Shown piece after piece: positions 59,562 to 63,237 of a stretch of DNA of 63,237 bases (its first letter is position 1; each line of letters opens with the position of its first letter). A model generated the notes under the pieces. The model ran no database searches. It was not told the origin of the DNA and saw nothing but the letters and a program-made list of their open reading frames with translations. Source of the stretch: Fidelibacterota bacterium (lineage in GTDB: Bacteria; Fidelibacterota; UBA8477; JABMPR01). The DNA is taken from contig JABIFG010000203.1 in the NCBI GenBank assembly GCA_018650795.1, positions 1-63,237 on the forward strand, given 5' to 3'. The position numbers and the translations under genes were made by a program.

Positions 59562-62030
59562 CTATTTCAGGACCATGATTTTGCGAGTTCTGGAGATGCC
59601 ATTTGATTCTAATTTGATCAGATAAACTCCTGAGGAGACATCTGAGGCATTCCAACGAGTTTCATGATAACCTGCTCCCAGTCGTCCGCTGATCAAGGTG
59701 GAAACGACTTCACCCCTCAGGTTATAAACAGTCACTGAAGTTTGGGCTGATTCTACCAGGGTAAATGGAACGGTCGTCCATGGATTAAAGGGATTGGGGT
59801 AATTGGGCAGCAGGGCAATTACGCTAGGATACTGTCGCTCTGGCTCATCAACATCGAGATAATTTCTATCTGCCACGCGGAGATTGTCAATATGATAGGT
59901 GCCGATATTTCCATTTCCTGGCGCATAGCTCAGTTGGATACTATCAAATCTAAGTGTGCCATCCAGGTTACCATCACCGATCCAGGTCCCGGTACCATCC
60001 ACTGCCATGTCCCAAGAGACCAGCTTCCAGCCGTACCAGTTGATGTTATACCAGGGACTCACCTCATGGCCGGCGAAACCAGCATTATCATCTACACAAA
60101 AACGGAAGGTGTTGCCCATGCCATCGCCAAAAATCCAGGCTTGCATCATTTTGCTGGAGTTAAAGTGAACATCTCGACTAGGACCACCGCTTAGATATTC
60201 GCGAATAAGCCATGAGTCAGCATTAGTATCCCAGCCATAATCTATGCGGAGAGAGGTGCTATCTGTGTCTGAAAAGACGCTGAGATCTGTCACAAAATCC
60301 CGGTTACTGAAATCTGGAAGAATTCCAGTAGTACTCCCTGAGCCTGTAAGAGCCCACCAATAATTGACTGCAAACGTTTCAAAATTATCAATCGTTGTGA
60401 TGTTATAATCGAAATTTGCCGTCGAGAAATTCAAAGTAGTTTCAATATCACGCACATTGCCGGTAAGATCTTTAATTCCAGGTAATATTCGTACACGATA
60501 AGCTTCACTATCCAGCAAATCGTTCATACTATAAATCACGAGAACACTTTTTGAATTGAACACATGATGTTCAAGCGTGAATGGTTGAGGCTGAGAATTG
60601 GACACTCGTTCGAGAACCACAAGATCAGAGCTGACACTGGTAGAATCCAGTTCTTCATTCCACACAAAATTTATAATGGGTTTCAGATCAACCGTGCCGA
60701 CCCCATTGGGTGGTGTGGTTGCAGTGATAAAGGGGGCTGACATATCTTCTGGTCCTGTTCTGAAATGAAGGTTCCAGTCATCACCACCTACTGTATCCCG
60801 ATTCCCATCCAGTGGATTACCTGAAAAATCTGTAGCCGAGCCGGCAATAGTGATTGTATAGTCTGTTAGATACTCCAGGGTGTCTTCCACCAGAAAGGAC
60901 ATCCGCTTGAGGTCTCGCGTAAAATAAAAGCCTCCCGCTGTGGCAGGGTCGATGGAGAAGGCTGCTTCAACCGAAGCCTGGTCCATTGCTCTTGAAAAGG
61001 TGATGGAGGGATTTCTCCAGGCTGCAAAAAGTGAATCACCTTCTGCGGGATTAGATTCGGCAACATATGGTGGTGTGTCAGGAGCCATAAGGATATCCAG
61101 AAAGGTCACAAAATCAGGAGCCATTTCAGCTACAACCAGGGTATCCGTGTAATAGCCATCTGCTGAAACGATGACCTCATAACTTGAGTCAGGCAAGTCT
61201 TCAAAGAAATAATAGCCATTGTGGAGCTGATCACCATTTGGGAATACGTTAAAGCGTGACTCATATGTATCAGTTGTGTAAGTCTGACCGTTCACCTGTA
61301 CTGTGGCTCCATTGATGCGAATACCCGTCTCTGAGTCAGTGATAATTCCTGATAGAATACCAGGGTAAGGTCTGGCGATATCAAATTTGTCAAGGATGGT
61401 CCAGAACATACTATAGGCTATCATGCGTGTATAATCAGTGTTCATATCAAGCTGGTTCTGGAGGGGGTTTGTGTGGTGCCCCTGTTCGCTCAATTCGCTG
61501 GGCATATTTGAACGCCGATTGACAGAGAGATAAGGGCCTGTGGTACAGGTACCATAAAAACTACAGTCACCCCAGGACCCTGAACTCGCAATACGCATAA
61601 CATCACGCAGTAGATTAACCATGATAGCGCTCATTGCCTCACCACCGACTGGCGGATCTGGCTGACCGTTAGCGAGTTCACCCCAAAGTAACAATACTCG
61701 GTTTGAGGTTGCACCCCCAGCGTCACTGTGTACGGAATGATACCAGGCTGCTCCTCTGGCATTGGCGTCGTCTGTGCGCTCATAAAGCGTGACATAATCT
61801 TGATCGGTGTACCTTGATGACCAGACCGTGTCGATATCTGTTTGGGATAACAGGATTTGTCGTAGATGCAAGGCTGTCTGCAGGACCTCTTCAGCCTCAG
61901 AATAGCCATTCACGCCCATGTTTTCAGTTTGGCTGTGTCCAGGATCAACAAAAAGATTCCAACCTGATAATCCGGTTACCTGGGCGTTCGCCAAACTAAT
62001 TGTTGCTAGAAGCAGGAGGATATTTTTCAT
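59562..62030 (-). CDS. T9SS-tagged amidase_3-like protein, cassette 1
   Basis: An 822-residue secreted protein: signal peptide MKNILLLLATISLANA, then an amidase_3-like domain with LFVDPGHSQTENMGVNGYSE (His and Glu), WYHSVHSDAGG (His) and SELSEQGHHTNPLQNQLD (the usual catalytic Glu region is altered compared with E-x-GFLSN). Then a CNA-B/carboxypeptidase-like module (INGATVQVNGQTYTTD), a Big_5 module (ITFSRAMDQASVEAAFSI), a second Ig-like module (INFVWNEELDSTSVSSD) and a jelly-roll-like part, ending in NYPNPFNPW...RTRKIMVLK. Same modular plan as the amidase at 56902-58491 but with extra modules. It follows the propeller gene by 2 bases. Confidence 0.8.
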   Translation of the reverse strand: MKNILLLLATISLANAQVTGLSGWNLFVDPGHSQTENMGVNGYSEAEEVLQTALHLRQILLSQTDIDTVWSSRYTDQDYVTLYERTDDANARGAAWYHSVHSDAGGATSNRVLLLWGELANGQPDPPVGGEAMSAIMVNLLRDVMRIASSGSWGDCSFYGTCTTGPYLSVNRRSNMPSELSEQGHHTNPLQNQLDMNTDYTRMIAYSMFWTILDKFDIARPYPGILSGIITDSETGIRINGATVQVNGQTYTTDTYESRFNVFPNGDQLHNGYYFFEDLPDSSYEVIVSADGYYTDTLVVAEMAPDFVTFLDILMAPDTPPYVAESNPAEGDSLFAAWRNPSITFSRAMDQASVEAAFSIDPATAGGFYFTRDLKRMSFLVEDTLEYLTDYTITIAGSATDFSGNPLDGNRDTVGGDDWNLHFRTGPEDMSAPFITATTPPNGVGTVDLKPIINFVWNEELDSTSVSSDLVVLERVSNSQPQPFTLEHHVFNSKSVLVIYSMNDLLDSEAYRVRILPGIKDLTGNVRDIETTLNFSTANFDYNITTIDNFETFAVNYWWALTGSGSTTGILPDFSNRDFVTDLSVFSDTDSTSLRIDYGWDTNADSWLIREYLSGGPSRDVHFNSSKMMQAWIFGDGMGNTFRFCVDDNAGFAGHEVSPWYNINWYGWKLVSWDMAVDGTGTWIGDGNLDGTLRFDSIQLSYAPGNGNIGTYHIDNLRVADRNYLDVDEPERQYPSVIALLPNYPNPFNPWTTVPFTLVESAQTSVTVYNLRGEVVSTLISGRLGAGYHETRWNASDVSSGVYLIKLESNGISRTRKIMVLK

Positions 62031-62032
62031 GA

Positions 62033-62986
62033 TTACCTCCAGCCCAATTGTTGGATGAATATTTGCCCGCGATTATCGGTATCATATACAATCCAGTTAC
62101 CGTCAGGAGACCATTGTGGATGCATCTCGCGTGTCTCTGGAGTGTTCGTAATGTTGAGGGATGATTTTTCTTTGATAGAAATGATGAAAATATCAGAATT
62201 TAAAATTCTATGTCCATCATCTTCAGTAAGCATATAGACGACCCAGCCACCATCGGGTGACCAGGAAGGGGCAATCCCAGAACCAAGACTGATGCGGTTC
62301 TCGCCGTTAATTTCAGCCAGCCATAAATTTTGACCAACTGTTGAATAGACAACTTGTGAACCATCAGGTGAGACCGCATAACTACTGATACGATCCTGAT
62401 TTGAGAAACGTGTGATTTCTGAGGGCTCTGTTACACCCTGCTGGGCCAATCGAGTCTGAAAATGACCTTCTTTGATATAATGTAAAAGAGGGGTATTCAA
62501 TCTCATATTTGCATTGCCAATTTTGAAACTCTCGAATTTCTCAACAAATGTGAGAAAGAGATGTGAATCATCAGATGTCCAAACAGGCTTGCCACTCATC
62601 ATGCTACGCGGTGCTGATAGCGCTTCCATAGTGCCATCAGAGACATCGAAACTGACCAGCGTATGCGAACGCTTCATTTTATCGAAATGAGAAATTTTGG
62701 AGGCGATATGCAACCCGTCATGGGACCAGGAAAATCCATAACCTGCGGAGTAGTCATTGCTGATCTGCTGCACATTTCCCGTTGGAAAATCCAGAAGATA
62801 AAGACCGGTATAGCTGGCTCCTCCAACTGCAACCCGGTCGCCATTGGGTGACCACATGGGCGCTGAATAATATTCCCCAGATCTACTAAGAGCCACAGGA
62901 TCCCCCTTGACCTCAATTTGCTTTGCTTGAGCGACTGTTGAACAGAGGAAGAGCAAGCTGATGAGTATTCCCGTTTTGTTTGTCAT
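62033..62986 (-). CDS. TolB/PD40-like beta-propeller protein, cassette 1
   Basis: I take ATG 62986, six bases after GGAG on the minus strand, giving a signal peptide MTNKTGILISLLFLCSTVAQA. 317 residues with blades APMWSPNGDRVAVGGASYTG, GFSWSHDGLHIASKISHFD, KPVWTSDDSHLFLTF, YAVSPDGSQVVYSTVGQN, APSWSPDGGWVVYML and HPQWSPDGNWIVYD. The WSPDG repeats mark a PD40 propeller. It lies directly before the amidase; the pair is repeated downstream. Confidence 0.82.
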   Translation of the reverse strand: MTNKTGILISLLFLCSTVAQAKQIEVKGDPVALSRSGEYYSAPMWSPNGDRVAVGGASYTGLYLLDFPTGNVQQISNDYSAGYGFSWSHDGLHIASKISHFDKMKRSHTLVSFDVSDGTMEALSAPRSMMSGKPVWTSDDSHLFLTFVEKFESFKIGNANMRLNTPLLHYIKEGHFQTRLAQQGVTEPSEITRFSNQDRISSYAVSPDGSQVVYSTVGQNLWLAEINGENRISLGSGIAPSWSPDGGWVVYMLTEDDGHRILNSDIFIISIKEKSSLNITNTPETREMHPQWSPDGNWIVYDTDNRGQIFIQQLGWR

Positions 62987-63170
62987 GACTGTCTCCAAAT
63001 ATGCGATGATTATCTCTAAATCAACTAGTTTGTAAATATTCATACCAAACTAAATACATAATTGCCTACCTGCAAATATCAAAATCTTAACAGTCATGAT
63101 ACTTGGAGATGGAATTATACCATATTCACTTCAAGCCTGAGGAGTCATTACCCCTCTAAAGCTTCCAGCC

Positions 63171-63237
63171 TACGCATTCCTGCTTCGGCTTGACAGGAAG
63201 GGAGGCAGGCAGGCAGGAGTGTCTTGCTGAGGCTCTC
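63171..63237. repeat. Palindromic/simple repeat element at the right end
   Basis: The last bases contain GGAGGCAGGCAGGCAGGAG (tandem GGCA units) and, on the complement, GCCTGCCTGCCT, CCGAAGCAGG and TGCGTAGGC, similar to the element at 15321-15387. The 250 bases from 62987 to the end contain no gene I can support. Confidence 0.45.

Noticed and set aside
1..63237. CRISPR arrays, rRNA genes, IS elements or prophage genes
   Set aside because: No regularly spaced repeats, transposase, integrase, capsid or rRNA signature was found on either strand by reading.

Overview
The window most resembles a chromosomal segment of an uncultivated bacterium of the FCB/Marinimicrobia (Neomarinimicrobiota) type. 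This is inferred from gene content, not from a marker search. The clues are two large secreted proteins ending in a YPNPFNP plus TRKI.VLK C-terminal sorting domain (type IX secretion style), a DUF2723 membrane protein, many Sec lipoproteins, a TonB-dependent receptor, frequent TTG/GTG starts with good Shine-Dalgarno sequences, and moderate base composition. Coding is dense and mostly housekeeping. I see no prophage, IS element, CRISPR array or rRNA operon. There is one tRNA (Gln, TTG).

Region by region. 1-6.9 kb: the end of a nitrous oxide reductase maturation cluster (nosD partial, nosF, nosY), an Rrf2 regulator with an Fe-S type Cys triad, then a probable copper module: FAS1 lipoprotein, a small Cys-motif protein, a Met/His-rich YtkA-like lipoprotein, and a TonB receptor with OprC/NosA-like Met/Cys motifs. 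7-13.9 kb: a core block ispE, tRNA-Gln, prs, rplY, pth, hppA, rpsF, rpsR, rplI, closed by an intrinsic terminator. 13.95-17.8 kb: a CPBP protease, then a fluoride-channel locus, crcB-DUF190-(crcB remnant)-DUF190 with a long acidic tail, followed by a beta-barrel protein. 17.9-25.6 kb: mixed single genes (phosphotransacetylase family, transaldolase-like, MFS, mutM, xth, YdeI, PGRP-type amidase, NUDIX, lipocalin-like, alkyltransferase-like, zinc-ribbon protein).

25.7-32.1 kb, minus strand: DUF2723 glycosyltransferase-like protein, a SpoU rRNA methyltransferase, hisS, a RelE/RHH toxin-antitoxin pair with a readable promoter and operator, and a DUF2007 protein. 32.4-38.9 kb: radical SAM TIGR03960/DUF2344 protein, a roughly 520-base structured leader, rng, a TPM-domain protein and an ATP-cone/uridine-kinase-like fusion. 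38.9-55.9 kb: many small genes, including an OXA-type class D beta-lactamase-like lipoprotein, a 47-codon KP-repeat ORF, a tightly overlapped BtpA / amidohydrolase / class I glutamine amidotransferase-like operon, a large M16 peptidase, an AlkA-type glycosylase and an MscS channel. 56-63 kb, minus strand: two tandem paralogous cassettes, each a beta-propeller (TolB/PD40-like) protein followed by a T9SS-tagged amidase_3 protein, ending in an MltB-type lytic transglycosylase. This is a coherent cell-wall degradation locus.

The most interesting points are the copper-handling module attached to nos, the crcB/DUF190 duplication with its decayed crcB copy and acidic-tailed paralog, the duplicated propeller-amidase cassettes, the structured rng leader, and a family of dispersed short palindromes (core CTTCGACaGGCTCAG), one of which supplies the stop codon of hisS.
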